Part shown: in pieces, positions 44,112 to 54,163 of the stretch | Layout: every line of letters starts with the position of its first letter | How positions within the stretch are numbered: the first letter of the stretch is position 1 | Position numbers and translations under genes: made by a program | Notes under the pieces: model-generated | Database searches by the model: none | What the model was told of the DNA's origin: nothing | The model's input: the letters and a program-made list of their open reading frames with translations, nothing else | NCBI GenBank assembly: GCA_963850535.1 | Contig: CAWKMC010000020.1 | Coordinates: 186,001 to 250,000 of the forward strand | Source: JAMXLO01 sp963850535 | Lineage (GTDB): Bacteria > Pseudomonadota > Alphaproteobacteria > Acetobacterales > Acetobacteraceae | Length of the DNA stretch: 64,000 nt | Reading direction: 5' to 3'

Positions 44112-45484
44112 ACAACGGCAACTGGCTGCCGCAGCAGGAAGCGGAGTCCCTACGAGACGAGCTTTTTTATCAGCACGCGGTCCATGCCTATATGACCATG
44201 CTGCCGGCGCTGAATGTCATCGGCATGCGCGATGGCTCTGAAGCGACGTTTGGCAAAGGCTACAACGTCCTGCCGATCTGGAAGGACCGGATGGATGCAC
44301 GGACCTGGGTACCGACGCCGAATGCCGATGTCATCTATTCGATGAGCTATCTCGATCTGAAGGAGACGGGACCACTCGTTGTCGCCGCGCCGTCCAATGT
44401 CATCGGCATGTTCACTGACTTCTTCCAGCGCACGATCACCGATGTCGGGGCGATCGGCCCTGATCGTGCGCGCGGCGGGCTCTACCTGCTGCTGCCGCCG
44501 GATTATGACCGCGAGGCGCCAAAGGGTTATTTCGCGTTCAAGTCACCGACCTACAACGTCTTCCTATTCTTCCGAACGATCATGAGAAAGGGTGCGGACG
44601 GTCCTGATCCGAAGCCGGCCGTGGCGCTGGCGGAGCAGACGCGCGTCTATCCACTCTGGGCGATGGAGAAGGACGTCAAGCCGATGCAGTTCCCCAACGG
44701 CAGCGGCAAGCGCATCAACATGATGTATCCGGTCGACAACGGCTATTGGACCAAGCTGAAGGCGTTCGTCGATTACGAACCCGTCGCGGCTATCGACCCA
44801 GAGCTGCGTGGCGTCCTGGCCTCGATCGGCATCATCAAGGGCCAGCCTTTCAGCCCGACTGACAAGCAACAGGAGTTGCTAAAGAAGGCTGTCGAGACAG
44901 CACCAAGAATGGTTCTTGCCCTGCGTCAACTCGGGCGCCCGGATGGACGCAATCTTTACTACAAAGACAGGCAGTACGAGAACGCATGGGGCGGCGCCAC
45001 CGCGGATTGGATGCAAGACAGCTATCTCGACGTAAATCAGCGAGCGACTTATTTTCAGGTCGCTTATTCGTCGGCGCCTGCCATGGTGATGCGCACCCTG
45101 GATGCTGGGTCGAAATACCCGTTCACGCTGCGGGACGCGCGAGGCGAATTTCTCAACGGATCCAATACCTACAAACTGCATCTGCCGCCGGACCCGCCGG
45201 CGGCGTTGTTTTGGGCCGCCACCGCTTATAACATCACCGATGGCACGATGGTTGAGGCGCCACAGTTGATGCCGTCGATCAATGGCTTCAATAAGGTCAC
45301 TTCGAACGCCGACAGTTCCGTTGATCTATGGTTCGCGCCTGAGAAGCCCGCCGACGTTCCTGCGTCAAATTGGATTCAGACCGTCGGTGGGCGTAACTTC
45401 CTGGTGGCTTTGCGCCTTTACGGTACCGGTGCCGCGTTTTTCGACCAAACCTGGAAGCCGGACGATGTGGTCAAGGTCAGGTGA
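43994..45484 (+). CDS. DUF1254-type exported protein, copy 2
   Basis: A 496-residue protein with a signal peptide (MPKASLRTSAAVCVLAAGSV, then HATRADAQ). N-terminal DUF1254 part: FYQHAVHAYMTMLPALNVIG and TPNADVIYSMSYLDLKETGP. C-terminal DUF1214 part: ALFWAATAYNITDGTMVEAP and NFLVALRLYGTGAAFFDQTW. It follows copy 1 in the same direction and is followed by an outer-membrane-like protein gene, an arrangement usual for this family. Role unknown. Confidence 0.82.
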   Translation: MPKASLRTSAAVCVLAAGSVHATRADAQQQPEPPLVQQLNNGNWLPQQEAESLRDELFYQHAVHAYMTMLPALNVIGMRDGSEATFGKGYNVLPIWKDRMDARTWVPTPNADVIYSMSYLDLKETGPLVVAAPSNVIGMFTDFFQRTITDVGAIGPDRARGGLYLLLPPDYDREAPKGYFAFKSPTYNVFLFFRTIMRKGADGPDPKPAVALAEQTRVYPLWAMEKDVKPMQFPNGSGKRINMMYPVDNGYWTKLKAFVDYEPVAAIDPELRGVLASIGIIKGQPFSPTDKQQELLKKAVETAPRMVLALRQLGRPDGRNLYYKDRQYENAWGGATADWMQDSYLDVNQRATYFQVAYSSAPAMVMRTLDAGSKYPFTLRDARGEFLNGSNTYKLHLPPDPPAALFWAATAYNITDGTMVEAPQLMPSINGFNKVTSNADSSVDLWFAPEKPADVPASNWIQTVGGRNFLVALRLYGTGAAFFDQTWKPDDVVKVR

Positions 45485-45493
45485 CCGACACCC

Positions 45494-46346
45494 ATGTTCC
45501 GGACAAGATTGAGCAACGCAGCCCTCGCGGAATTATTGACCGTGCTTGTTGCGATATTGCTCGCGCCGTGCGCGGTCGCCCAGCAGTCCGACGCCGATCT
45601 GGCGGCTGCGGCACAGAACCCCGTTGCTGCGACCTACAGTCTGCCTTTTCAAAACAATGTTTTTGGGGGAGCTGGGCCGGGGCACAATGCCGTCGGCAAT
45701 GTGCTGAACATCCAGCCGGTGCTGCCGTTCACGTTCGGCGATTGGAATGTGATCAGCCGTACGATTGCCCCGCTGATCTATGTACCGGGATTGGTGCCAG
45801 GCCTGCCTGACAACGCAGGCGTGCCAGCCGGCACGAATTCAGTGTTCGGCCTAGGTGATATCAACCAGACTTTCTACATCTCGCCGGCAGCATCAAGGGG
45901 GCTGATCTGGGGCATCGGGCCATCCATCACGCTGCCAACCGCGACGAGCTCGGAGATCGGGTCGGGTAAGCTTAGCGCCGGGCCAGGTGCCGTTGCGCTG
46001 GTAATGCCCAAGCCATGGGTCATTGGAATCCTCGGACGACAGCTCTGGTCAGTGGCAGGCCCCCAGCAGCCGCAAGGACGTAAACCAGCTGCTGTTGCAG
46101 CCCTTCGTGAATTACAACCTGCCCGGAGGTTGGTATCTCGTCAGCTCGCCGATCGTTACGGCAGATTGGACGGCAACCTCGGGGAACCGCTGGAACGTTC
46201 CCGTGGGCGGCGGCATCGGCAAGATATTCCGCATCGGCTCGCAGCCTATGAACGCGTCGTTACAGGCCTTCGATTACCCGATCCACACCAGTTTCGGACC
46301 ATCCTGGGCGGTCAGGTTCCAGTTGCAGTTTCTGTTCCCACGCTGA
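45494..46346 (+). pseudogene. outer-membrane beta-barrel-like protein (neuromedin U-annotated family), one frameshift
   Basis: ATG 45494 starts a signal peptide that ends near AVAQQSD. The mature part has strand-like repeats: SLPFQNNVFGGAGPGHNAVG, NVLNIQPVLPFTFGDWNVIS, FGLGDINQTFYISPA. At 46060-46064 a run of five C (four expected) shifts the frame; the other frame continues LLLQPFVNYNLPGGWYLVSS to the barrel-end FQLQFLFPR at 46346. Corrected length is about 283 residues. Bacterial members of this group are MetA-pathway-like porins. It is nine bases after the DUF1254 gene. Confidence 0.72.
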
Positions 46347-46387
46347 AAGCCGATGTGGCCAACGTGACATCGGCCGGCCGTCGAATG

Positions 46388-46792
46388 TCACGTTGGCATT
46401 CCTGGGAAACGTTTCCGTTCACCAATAACAGGAATCCCCGGCAGGGCCGTCTGACAGCATATCTCAATCGTCGGCGCAAACATGGTTGGATCATCCAGTG
46501 TTCCAGCCAGAACGATGGTGACGCCGTGTGTTGGATCGCTATTCACAACCCCTGAGCCGCAGTTCGGGCAAAAGCGACGATGCACTGAGCGGCCGGAGTC
46601 GCCAGTGTGTTCGAACGTCTTCAGCTCCCCTGTCGTGCTAACCGACGCCTCGGGAAACACGAGGAACGGTTCAAAGGCCGATCCGGTATAGCGCTGGCAG
46701 TTTCGACAATGGCACATGCCACTGCGTATTGGTTCGCCACCGATGACGTAGCGCACTCGCCCACAGAGACACCCACCCGTCATGCTGCCCAT
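46388..46792 (-). CDS. GFA-family (CENP-V/GFA) zinc protein
   Basis: A 134-residue protein; GGAG lies upstream of ATG 46792. Cys motifs: GGCLCGRVRYV, CHCRNCQRYTGSAF and RFCPNCGSGVV, which together bind zinc in this family (glutathione-dependent formaldehyde-activating enzyme-like). Members may bind glutathione adducts; the role is not certain. Convergent with the preceding outer-membrane-like gene. Confidence 0.87.
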   Translation of the reverse strand: MGSMTGGCLCGRVRYVIGGEPIRSGMCHCRNCQRYTGSAFEPFLVFPEASVSTTGELKTFEHTGDSGRSVHRRFCPNCGSGVVNSDPTHGVTIVLAGTLDDPTMFAPTIEICCQTALPGIPVIGERKRFPGMPT

Positions 46793-46931
46793 TTCCTTGC
46801 TCCCTGTCTTACTTCACTGGCTTGCAGAATTTGTGAAGCCGGCCGCCTTGGCGGGCGGGGCCATTCAGCATATAGATGTCTAGATGTCTGGCCACAGCCA
46901 GGCGTCTTGGTCCAGCGGCGGAGGCCGATCG

Positions 46932-48173
46932 ATGGCATCTTTGCGCGGAGTTTGGCCGCCGCTTATCGCGGCCGACAGAGGCGAACCGAGCCCACGGCGC
47001 GTGCTTGGCGTCGCGTGCACCGCTCATGCGCTGCACGACGGCTACACCGACCTGATCTACGTTCTGCTGCCGATCTGGCAAACCGAGTTTGGTCTGAGTT
47101 TCGCAGCTCTTGGGGCGTTGCGCATGCTCTGTGCGGGGTCCATGGCAGGGCTGCAGGTTCCGGCCACCGCGGTCGCCCGGCACCTCGGTGCACCGTTGGT
47201 GTTGGCATTGGGGACCGCACTTTGCGCCTTTGCCTACATCACGATCGGTGTGACCGGCGCGGGATTTGTAGTGCTGGCCGCGGCGCTTATGGTCGGCGGC
47301 GCAGGGTCTGCCACGCAGCATCCGCTCGCATCCGCATTGGTCGCGCGAGCCTACGATGGGCATGGGGCCCGCTCGGCTCTGGGCGCCTACAACTTTGCCG
47401 GTGATCTGGGCAAGATGGCCCTTCCGGCGACAGTCGCCTGGCTATTGGCTGTCACGTCGTGGCGACATGCGCTGGGTCTCGTCGGCATCCTAGGCCTGCT
47501 GACAGCGGCGGGCATTCTGCTGCTGCTACCGCGCAACTCCAGCGTCGGCAAATCGGGGGCGATGCAGCCGGCCGGCCGCATTGCGACTGCAACGGCAGGG
47601 CGGCAGGGACAGAGGGGGTTCTGGCTGCTTCTTGCAATTGGCGTGCTCGACAGCGGCACAAGAATGGGCTTCCTGGCCTTTCTGCCCTTTGTGTTGCGCG
47701 CCAAGGACGCATCCACAGCAATCATCGGTGTGGCTCTCACCTTGGTTTTCGCGGGCGGCGCCGTCGGCAAGTTGGCGTGTGGGTTTCTGGGCGCACGTCT
47801 CGGCGTGCTGCGCACCGTGCTGCTGACCGAACTCGCGACGGCGGGCGGGATTATGGCTTTGGCACCGTTGCCGTTGTTTGCGGCCTTGGCCTGTCTACCG
47901 GTCATCGGGATAGCGTTGAACGGGACATCGTCCGTGCTGTACGGCACTGTTCCCGAGCTGGTCGAACCCGAGAAACGAGAGCGCGCGTTTGGCTTGTTCT
48001 ATACCGGGACGATCGGAGGCGGCGCGGTGGCGCCAGTGATTTACGGCTTCGTCGGAGATGTGACCGGACCGGATCTTGCGATCATGGTCGTCGCCGCGGT
48101 CTGCCTCGCTACATTGCCTCTGGCGTGGCTGCTGACTCCCCTGCTGCCGCAGCGAAGTGAAGGGGTGCGGTAG
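46932..48173 (+). CDS. MFS transporter (FsrA-like)
   Basis: A 413-residue protein with about 12 membrane helices. ATG 46932 is preferred over ATG 46884 because GGAGG stands at a good distance. Family motifs: HALHDGYTDLIYVLLPIWQT (first helix, as in fosmidomycin-resistance-type carriers), GSATQHPLASALVARAYDG, LGAYNFAGDLGKMALPA and GTSSVLYGTVPELVEPEKRE. It exports or imports a small solute using proton flow; substrate unknown. Confidence 0.85.
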   Translation: MASLRGVWPPLIAADRGEPSPRRVLGVACTAHALHDGYTDLIYVLLPIWQTEFGLSFAALGALRMLCAGSMAGLQVPATAVARHLGAPLVLALGTALCAFAYITIGVTGAGFVVLAAALMVGGAGSATQHPLASALVARAYDGHGARSALGAYNFAGDLGKMALPATVAWLLAVTSWRHALGLVGILGLLTAAGILLLLPRNSSVGKSGAMQPAGRIATATAGRQGQRGFWLLLAIGVLDSGTRMGFLAFLPFVLRAKDASTAIIGVALTLVFAGGAVGKLACGFLGARLGVLRTVLLTELATAGGIMALAPLPLFAALACLPVIGIALNGTSSVLYGTVPELVEPEKRERAFGLFYTGTIGGGAVAPVIYGFVGDVTGPDLAIMVVAAVCLATLPLAWLLTPLLPQRSEGVR

Positions 48174-48236
48174 GCAAGCGTAACGCGGCACCCCCAGGAC
48201 ACCACTCCGTCGATCCGACCCGCTGCTCGGACCAAT

Positions 48237-49617
48237 TCACGTCAGCGGAAGAATGTTCTGGTTCAGGTGAAAGAAATTGCCGGGGTCGTATTTTGTCTTG
48301 ATCTCCCGAAGACGCCGGTAGTTCGGGCCGTACGCCGCCGGAACCGAGTCACCGGTTTCATCATCATCCAGGTAATTCACATATCGGCCCGGCGCGATGA
48401 ACGGCTCCATCGCCGCGTAGGTCTCGCGCACCCACGCCGTGCACCGGTCCGAGATCGCGGGGTCCATGGTCTGCGACACGACCAGGAAATTGTATCCCTC
48501 CCGCCGATGCGGAAATGCCGTGTCGGTTGCGCCGACCCGCGTGGCCGCTCCGTGGAAGTGCTCGAGCAGCAGCTGTCCCATCGGCGTTGGACAACGTTCG
48601 AAATACTCGATCATCGTATCGATGGCGTCGTCGCTCAGCTGCGCTGAGAAAGCTCGATTTCCAGTAATTCAGCGCGCCTTTCGGATAACCGCCGTCGAGC
48701 ATGCTGTTGAGCTGGCAATACGGCATAGGACCGAGCGCATCCATGACCGGCGAACCGAAGCTCTTGATCGGCTGCACGGCCGTCTCGCCTTCGGCCAGTG
48801 GCCCACAGTGGCACGCGACCATCGCCGCCAATTTGGTGCCGGAGCCGTCCGGGGCATGGACCAATGTCGCGGCTACCGAGTGCTCATCGGGGATCGCTGC
48901 GGTGAAATCCCGATAGAACCGTAGCATTTGCCGGGCGCTGTCGAACGAGTAGGCGATCAGACCCCCGGTAACGGTGGGTCCAACCGGAAACAGCCGATAC
49001 TCGAAGCGATGTCACCACGCCGAAATTGCCGCCGCCGCCGCGCACGGCCCAGAACAGGTCCGCGTTCTCCTCGGCGCTCGCTTGCAGAACCTGCCCCTCC
49101 GCCGTGACCAACTCGACCGACTGGAGATTGTCGAGGGCCAGCCCGTATTTCCCCATGAGCCATCCGATGCCGCCGCCGAGCGTCAGCCCGGCGATACCGG
49201 TGGTCGAGACGACGCCGCCGGTGACCGCCAAGCCATGCAGCTGCGTCTCTCGATCGAGGTCGGCCCAGGTCGCCCCGCCTTGCGACCGGACCGTCCGGCG
49301 ACCCGCGTCGACGTGAATGCCCTTCATCCCCGCCAGGTCGATCATCAGGCCGCCTTCCACGACGGCTCGTCCCGCAACATTGTGCCCTCCGCCGCGAACC
49401 GAGACTTCCAGGCCGAGGCCGCGCGCAAGCTTGACAGCGTCGACGACGTCCGCGGTGCCGCGGCATTGGGCGATCAGCGCCGGCCGTTTGTCCACCATGC
49501 CGTTATGAACACGCCGCGCGGCGTCGTAGCCCGCGTCGTCCGGCTGGAGCAGCCGGCCTGAGAACGTGCCGTCGATGTTGGATATCGCGCTTGTGCGATG
49601 GATGCCTCTGAAGCCAT
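48237..49617 (-). pseudogene. FAD-linked oxidase with berberine-bridge C-terminus, two or more frameshifts
   Basis: The FAD domain: VSVRGGGHNVAGRAV (His is the usual covalent FAD site), GGIGWLMGKYGLALDNLQSV and WAVRGGGGNFGVVTSLR. Extra bases at about 49002 and 48641 shift the frame twice; the pieces continue MLRFYRDFTAAIPDEHSVAA and MIEYFERCPTPMGQLLLEHF, ending with the berberine-bridge segment PGRYVNYLDDDE and YDPGNFFHLNQNI. ATG 49617 has AGGAGA upstream but is out of frame with the body, so a third shift near 49590 is possible; the frame also opens from TTG 49642. Family members oxidise sugars or alcohols. It is divergent from a LysR-type gene, the probable regulator. Confidence 0.78.
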
Positions 49618-49713
49618 CGGCTGTCTCCTGTTCCGCCCCCAAACGCGTCGATCATTCGGCGATGCGCCGCAGCACGGGTAGTTGGGCTGGTTTGCCGTTG
49701 CAAACGAGAAGTT

Positions 49714-49741
49714 TTCAGCTCCTGGCTGAATTCAATTCAGC
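49714..49741. promoter_or_regulatory. probable LysR-type operator
   Basis: Three half-sites in alternating orientation: TTCAGC (49714-49719), GCTGAA (49725-49730) and TTCAGC (49736-49741), each five bases apart. The last two form the palindrome GCTGAATTCAATTCAGC. It lies between a divergent oxidase gene and the LysR-HTH gene, a usual place for LysR sites. Confidence 0.6.
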
Positions 49742-49753
49742 TATGATGGGTTG

Positions 49754-51288
49754 ATGCGGAGGCTCCCGCCATTAACCGCCCTCCGCGCCTTCGAGGCCGC
49801 TGCACGGCACTTGAGCTTCAAAGCGGCCGCGGACGAACTCGGTTTGACGCCGACCGCCATCAGCCATCAAGTGCGGCTGCTGGAGACGGTTGCCGGCCGC
49901 GACGCTGTTCCGCCGCCGGCCGAGGCCGCTGACCCTGACTTCGGCGGGCGCGGCGCTCTTCCCCGTGGTGCGCGGTAATTTTGAGACGATCGCCGAAGCC
50001 TTTGCTGCGGTACGCAACGAGCCTCCGCAGCCGAAGCGACGCGGCCGCAGGCCGAACAGCATCTGCACGGAACAGCCGGTCACGAGCCCGCCGCGGCTGT
50101 CCTTGGTCGTGCTGCCGTTCGCAAATATCGGCGGCGATCACGAGCAGGAATACTTTGCCGACGGCATCACCGAGAGCCTGACCACCGATCTTTCGCGCAT
50201 TTCGGGCGCGTTCGTGATCGGCCATAACACCGCCTTCGTCTACAAGGGGAGCGCCATCGATCTTCGGCAGATCGGTCGCGATCTGAACGTGCGCTATGCG
50301 TTGCAGGGCAGCGTTCAGCGCGGGGGCAACCGGCTGCGCGTCAACGTCCAGCTGATCGATTGCAATCCAGCCACCCATCTGTGGGCCGAGCGCTTTGACC
50401 AAGCGGTGGCTGATCTGTTCGAGATGCAGGACGAAATCGTCGCCCGGCTCGCGAGCCAATTGGGGGCTCAGCTGGTCGAAGCCGAGGCGCGGCGTGCCGA
50501 GCGTTCGCCGGATCCGGATTCGATGGATCTCTATTTCCGTGCCAAGGCTCTCATCAACCGGGGATCAATTGCCGAATATCTCAAGCCAGCCGAGGCCTTG
50601 CTGCATCGAGCCCTGCAGCTTGATCCGAACAATGTCGACGCGTTGGCGGCAAAGGGATGGGTAAATATGGATCTTGGCGCCGGCTTCATGGCTGACGATC
50701 GCCGCGCGCGGCTGGCATCCGTAGAGGCGAGCGCAACCAAGGCGCTTTCTCTGGCGCCCGATCACGCTTTTGCGCATCTTGTGCTTGGCTCGTTCTACAG
50801 TGCTGTCGATCGCAGTGACGAGGCGATCGCCGAGTTCGAGCACGCGCTGATCTTGGATCGCAACCTGGTCTATGCCCATGCGCTCATCGGCATGGCAAAA
50901 ACCGCACTGGGGCGGGCGGAGGAGGCTGAAGCTCATTACCGCGAAGCGCTGCGACTGAGCCCCCGTGACATTGCCGCTCATCACTGGATGAGCAGCGCCG
51001 GCACATCGAAGCTGCACCTTGCGAAGAATGACGAAGCGGTTCTGTGGTTTCGTCGCGCCATCGAGGCAAACCGCAATTTTGCATTCACCCATCTGTCGCT
51101 TGCTGCTGCATTGGCTCTTCGCGGCAGGATGGATGAAGCGTGCGCAGCAGCCAAAGCAGGGTTGGAGCTGGAGCCGAGTTTCACGCATCGCCCGCTTCCG
51201 CGCCGGTGCACGCAGCGAGAACCCCGTGTATGTTGTCGGACGCGAACGCATCTATGAGGGCATGCGCCGCGCCGGCATTCCCGAGTAA
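49754..51288 (+). pseudogene. LysR-type HTH fused to TolB-like/TPR module, two frameshifts
   Basis: ATG 49754 begins a LysR helix-turn-helix of GcvA type (RRLPPLTALRAFEAAARHLS; FKAAADELGLTPTAISHQVR). An extra C at 49897-49898 shifts the frame; the other continues TLFRRRPRPLTLTSAGAALF, the end of the HTH region and its linker helix. Instead of a LysR ligand domain there follows the TolB-like part (RLSLVVLPFANIGGDHEQEY) and TPR repeats (about residues 220-470). A second extra base near 51185 displaces the end, which in the other frame closes YEGMRRAGIPE at 51288. The same module is attached to cyclases at 1.5-8.7 kb. It probably regulates the divergent oxidase. Confidence 0.75.
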
Positions 51289-51366
51289 GTCTTTCGCCGT
51301 TCTTCGCGCACTGGGGCGCACTGGTTCATCGATACCCGATATGGTGACACTAACAGGAGAAACCGC

Positions 51367-51780
51367 ATGAAGATCAAACTCCACCACCTGAACCTGTGCT
51401 CGAAGGATGTGGCGGGCATGGAGGATTTCTACCGCTCGGTCCTGGACCTGGAGCCCGAGCCGTCGTTGAACGGTGCGCGCGATACGACGCAGGGCTATGC
51501 GGCGCCGGTTGCCTTCGTGACTGACGGTCAGACCCAGGTTCACCTGGCCACCAAGGACCTTGGCGTCGCATTTCGTACCAACCACGTAGTCAATCCGCTC
51601 GAGCGGGGGCATATCGCCTTCCGCACCGATGACATCGCAGCCTTCAAGCGACGGCTAGAAGCCAAGAGCATCCCCTATTCCGACTATGGCCAGTGGGCAA
51701 TGAATGGTTGGCATCAGATCTTCTTCTATGATCCCGAGGGCAATGTCATCGAAGTCCACCAGGATATGAACAAGAGCTGA
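51367..51780 (+). CDS. VOC family protein
   Basis: A 137-residue VOC protein. It opens KIKLHHLNLCSKDVAGMEDF with the first metal-site His, has RGHIAFRTDDIAAFKRRLEA at the second, and FYDPEGNVIEVHQ with the last Glu. Members bind a metal and act as glyoxalases, isomerases or dioxygenases. AGGAG is present upstream. It lies 37 bases before a GFA gene in the same direction. Confidence 0.83.
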   Translation: MKIKLHHLNLCSKDVAGMEDFYRSVLDLEPEPSLNGARDTTQGYAAPVAFVTDGQTQVHLATKDLGVAFRTNHVVNPLERGHIAFRTDDIAAFKRRLEAKSIPYSDYGQWAMNGWHQIFFYDPEGNVIEVHQDMNKS

Positions 51781-51817
51781 TCACACGGCGTTTAGCAGCG
51801 ACGAAAGGACATCGGTC

Positions 51818-52261
51818 ATGGACTTTCCTCAGCGCGGAGGCTGTCAGTGCGGCGCGATCCGCTATGAAATCTCCGGTCCGCCACGGGTCGTCTATGCCTG
51901 CCACTGCACCGAGTGTCAGCGGCAATCCGGTGCCGCTTTCGCGCTGGCTGCTGTCATACCCGGCGAGCACTTCCGGATCACGCAAGGCACGCCAAAGATG
52001 TTCGCCCGGCAGACCAGCCCGGTGAAAACCATGGAGTGCTGGTTCTGCCCGGATTGCGGCACTCGGCTCTACCATATGCCCGGCGCCGCCGCTTATCCCA
52101 ACCGCAATATCAAACCGGGCACACTGGACGATACCTCGTGGCTCAAACCCACCATCCACTTCTGGACGCGCAGCGCGCAGAAGTGGGTCCATATCCCGGA
52201 CGATGCGACGCGCTACGAGACGCAGCCGGACAGCTTGGCCTGGACCACGCCGTCACGGTAG
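51818..52261 (+). CDS. GFA-family (CENP-V/GFA) zinc protein, second
   Basis: A 147-residue protein: GGCQCGAIRYE, CHCTECQRQSGAAF and CWFCPDCGTRLYH are the zinc-binding Cys motifs. It is more distant from the GFA protein at 46388 than expected for a recent duplicate. It may work with the adjacent VOC protein in aldehyde or thiol-adduct handling, which is inference. Confidence 0.87.
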   Translation: MDFPQRGGCQCGAIRYEISGPPRVVYACHCTECQRQSGAAFALAAVIPGEHFRITQGTPKMFARQTSPVKTMECWFCPDCGTRLYHMPGAAAYPNRNIKPGTLDDTSWLKPTIHFWTRSAQKWVHIPDDATRYETQPDSLAWTTPSR

Positions 52262-52420
52262 CCGCGCTGGCAGCGTTCGACGCACACGCGAAGCCGCGGG
52301 CATGCTGCTCTACTGAACCAGCAAGTATTTGCGACAAGGGAGCCCCTTATCTCTTCCAAGCCTTTCTGGTTACGCGACTGTAATACCCGAGGCGGCCGGC
52401 GATGACAGTGGGAACTCCTC

Positions 52421-54045
52421 TCACTTCTCCAGCCAGATGTTCGCCAGGTCCTGGTTCACATAGTGGCTCGGGCCGATCTTCCAGCCGTGCATATACGACC
52501 GCTCTGGCAGGATGCGGTTCCACCACAGCATCGGAAACTCGTAGGCCATGGTGTCGACCGCCCGGGTTTCGTACTGTCGCATGAGCACGCGCTGCTTCGC
52601 GGCATCCGTCTCGCGGTACATCTTCTCGTAGATGTCGATCAGCTCCTGGTCTTCGTAACCGCCATAGTTCTCCACGAATGCCTTCTTCGGCAGATACTTC
52701 TGCGTATCCATCACCGGATTGACCACGCCGTTGCAGTTGGCCTCTACCACAACGTCGAAGTTGCCACCGCGCATCGCCTCGAACCATGGTCCGGTCGGCA
52801 CGACCCGCTGCGTTGCCTTCACCCCGATCTTGCTCCACTCGTCGACAATCCAGGTGCCGACGTATTTGTAAGGCTGATCGACGTTGCGGTTCAGCAGCTC
52901 GAAACTCAGGTTCTCATGCCCCGCCTCCTTCAGCAGCCGCTTCGCCTCGGCGCGTGACTTGTCGATATCCGGCCAAAAGCCGGCCAGCTTCTGCAACTCT
53001 TCCTTGTTGGCTGCTAGCGGTGACCCCGGGAATGCAACCCCGCCCACCGTGTGCACATTGGCAATCTTCGACAGTGCGGGTGCGCCGTGCCATTGGTCGA
53101 TCGCGAGCAGCAGCGCCTTGCGCACACGGACATCGTCGAATGGCTTGCGCTTCGAGTTCGGGGTGATCAGGTTGCCGCAGTTCCAGTCGCTCTGCTGGAT
53201 GGTGATCTTGTCGCCAAGTTCCTTCTTGAGCTGATCGATCGCCGAAGGCGGCAAGCCGCGGAATTCGGTCGCGGCCCGGTCGGCGCGGATCGCCTCCACC
53301 CGCACCACCTGTTTGTCGGCGAAGATCCCGACAAATCCGTCGAGATAGGGTTGACCTTTGTGGTAGTAGTCGGGATTGCGCTCACCCTTGATCGACTGGC
53401 CCAGTTCGTAACTGACGAACCGGAATGGCCCGCTGCCCATGACGTTCTTCTCGATACCAATTCGGATCCTTATCGAGGACATCTTTCTTGTAGATGTAGG
53501 CAAACGGATCAGCGAGCGCCGGCAGGAATGTCAGCGTTGCGAACTTCAGCTTGAACACGACGGTGGTCGCATCCGGCGCCGAGATTTGCGTCGACCATGT
53601 GGTACCAGTTCTGGCGCGCGCTGTTGTAGCCGGGCGGCGGGTGAACGATGTGGTTCCAGCTGGCGGCGACATCATAAGCGGTCAGTGGCGAACCGTCGTG
53701 CCACTTCACCCCCTCGCGGATCTTGAACGCATACGTCGTGCCGCTGTCGGTCGGCGTCGGCATTTCGGTGCAAAGGTCGCAGACGAACTTCGTCACGTCC
53801 TCGGGGTGCTCTGGGTCAATTCTGATCAGCACGCTGTAGAACGGCGCCGTGGCGTGCACCACGGCGTAGGTGGTCTCGCGGTGGCCGTCGAAACTGGGCG
53901 GAGCGTCCGCCGGAATCATATACGTCAGGACCCCGCCCTGCTTCGGCGTTTCGTCCGCACGCGCTGGTAGGGTGGCAACGATCGAGGCGGCGGCAAACAG
54001 TAGCGCTCGTGCGGCTGATAACACGGCATTCTCTCTCCCATGCAT
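52421..54045 (-). pseudogene. ABC transporter substrate-binding protein (family 5), normal domain order, two frameshifts
   Basis: ATG 54045 starts a signal peptide ending near LPARADETP. The start of the mature part (GGVLTYMIPADAPPSFDGHR) and KIREGVKWHDGSPLTAYDVA match the family N-terminal lobe. Extra bases at 53585-53587 (run of A, coding strand) and about 53452 break the frame; between them SAPDATTVVFKLKFATLTFL is in one frame, and after the second MGSGPFRFVSYELGQSIKGE continues to LANIWLEK. The corrected protein is about 540 residues. No permease or ATPase lies next to it. Domain order is normal, which makes it a useful contrast to the protein at 10564. Confidence 0.8.
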
Positions 54046-54163
54046 TCTGCCTGTTGGTGGCAGACACGTTCTATAGCGGAGCCGCGTCACGCGCGGGAGT
54101 GCGGTTGACCCGATCTTGTCGCTGGCGCGAGATGCCCGCCGGTCAGACTGTTCGAGGAGCCGG

